In this document: piece by piece, positions 63,776 to 64,000 of the stretch
Layout of the letters: each line of letters begins with the position of its first letter
Numbering within the stretch: the stretch's first letter is position 1
Assembly (NCBI RefSeq): GCF_036324505.1
Contig: NC_086360.1
Location: 3,121,546-3,185,545 of the forward strand
Length of the DNA stretch: 64,000 nt
Direction: 5' to 3'
DNA from: Eleginops maclovinus
Taxonomy: Eukaryota > Chordata > Actinopteri > Perciformes > Eleginopidae
Made by a program: the position numbers and the translations under genes
Notes under the pieces: model-generated
Databases searched by the model: none
Seen by the model: only the letters and a program-made list of their open reading frames with translations
Told to the model about the DNA's origin: nothing

Positions 63776-64000
63776 AGTATCAAAAATGGGAAACAGCTTT
63801 AGTAAATAAGGCTGGTGTTATTCCATATTCTTCTTATTGTCACAAAAGCGACAGTCCGCCACTCAATACTCTCTGGTTCCTTCTGAAGACATAAATATAT
63901 ATATTTTAAAAAGCTCACAAATATATAGTTTATTTTTTTCAAAGAACTGAACACATTAGTTACTTTTCAAACAGGAGGAAATAGTGCATTTGTTGGGGAC

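Overview
This window is vertebrate nuclear DNA, almost certainly from a ray-finned (teleost) fish. It holds small exons with GT/AG introns, many CA microsatellites, and a dense set of short DNA transposons (hAT-like, TTAA-flanked, TA-flanked foldbacks), fish-type LINE/SINE pieces and expanded minisatellites. No prokaryotic features are present. I did not try to name the species.

Two protein-coding genes can be assembled exon by exon, and they converge tail to tail. On the plus strand, apba1 (Mint1/X11-alpha, a neuronal PTB-PDZ-PDZ adaptor) has its start codon at 13254 and its stop at 35875-35877. Twelve coding exons join in frame to a 954-residue protein. On the minus strand, entrep1 (FAM189A2, a four-pass endosomal membrane protein that recruits the ITCH ubiquitin ligase) starts at 61087 and ends at 45336, with eleven coding exons. 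To my knowledge the human orthologues are also convergent neighbours on 9q21, so this is a conserved pair, distinct from the paralogous APBA2/ENTREP2 pair.

Layout: 1-13152 is repeat-rich DNA upstream of the apba1 start exon. It contains a nested hAT MITE with a perfect 8-bp target duplication, a hAT relic with a 21-bp minisatellite, two foldback elements, SINE/LINE pieces and one orphan exon-like segment at 9450-9518. 13153-35877 is apba1, whose introns carry two near-identical copies of a hAT-like element, each with a large 33-bp minisatellite (about 22.3-24.2 kb and 34.0-34.7 kb). 35878 to about 41 kb is probably apba1 3' UTR plus flank. 41-45 kb is the gap between the genes. 45336-61087 is entrep1, with a 5'-truncated LINE in an intron. 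61.1-64 kb is entrep1 upstream DNA.

The most notable points are: (a) entrep1 exon 9 carries an expanded 12-bp repeat and is 425 nt, whereas its neighbours require a multiple of three, so as given it cannot be read through; (b) two direct minisatellite-bearing transposon copies flank the exons for the PTB and both PDZ domains of apba1; (c) an apba1 donor site with a weak +5 base is fused to a long CA repeat ahead of an 11-codon microexon; (d) several TIR families are present as multiple copies within the window. I did not find a clearly new biological system. The novelty is in repeat biology and in possible disruption or remodelling of entrep1.
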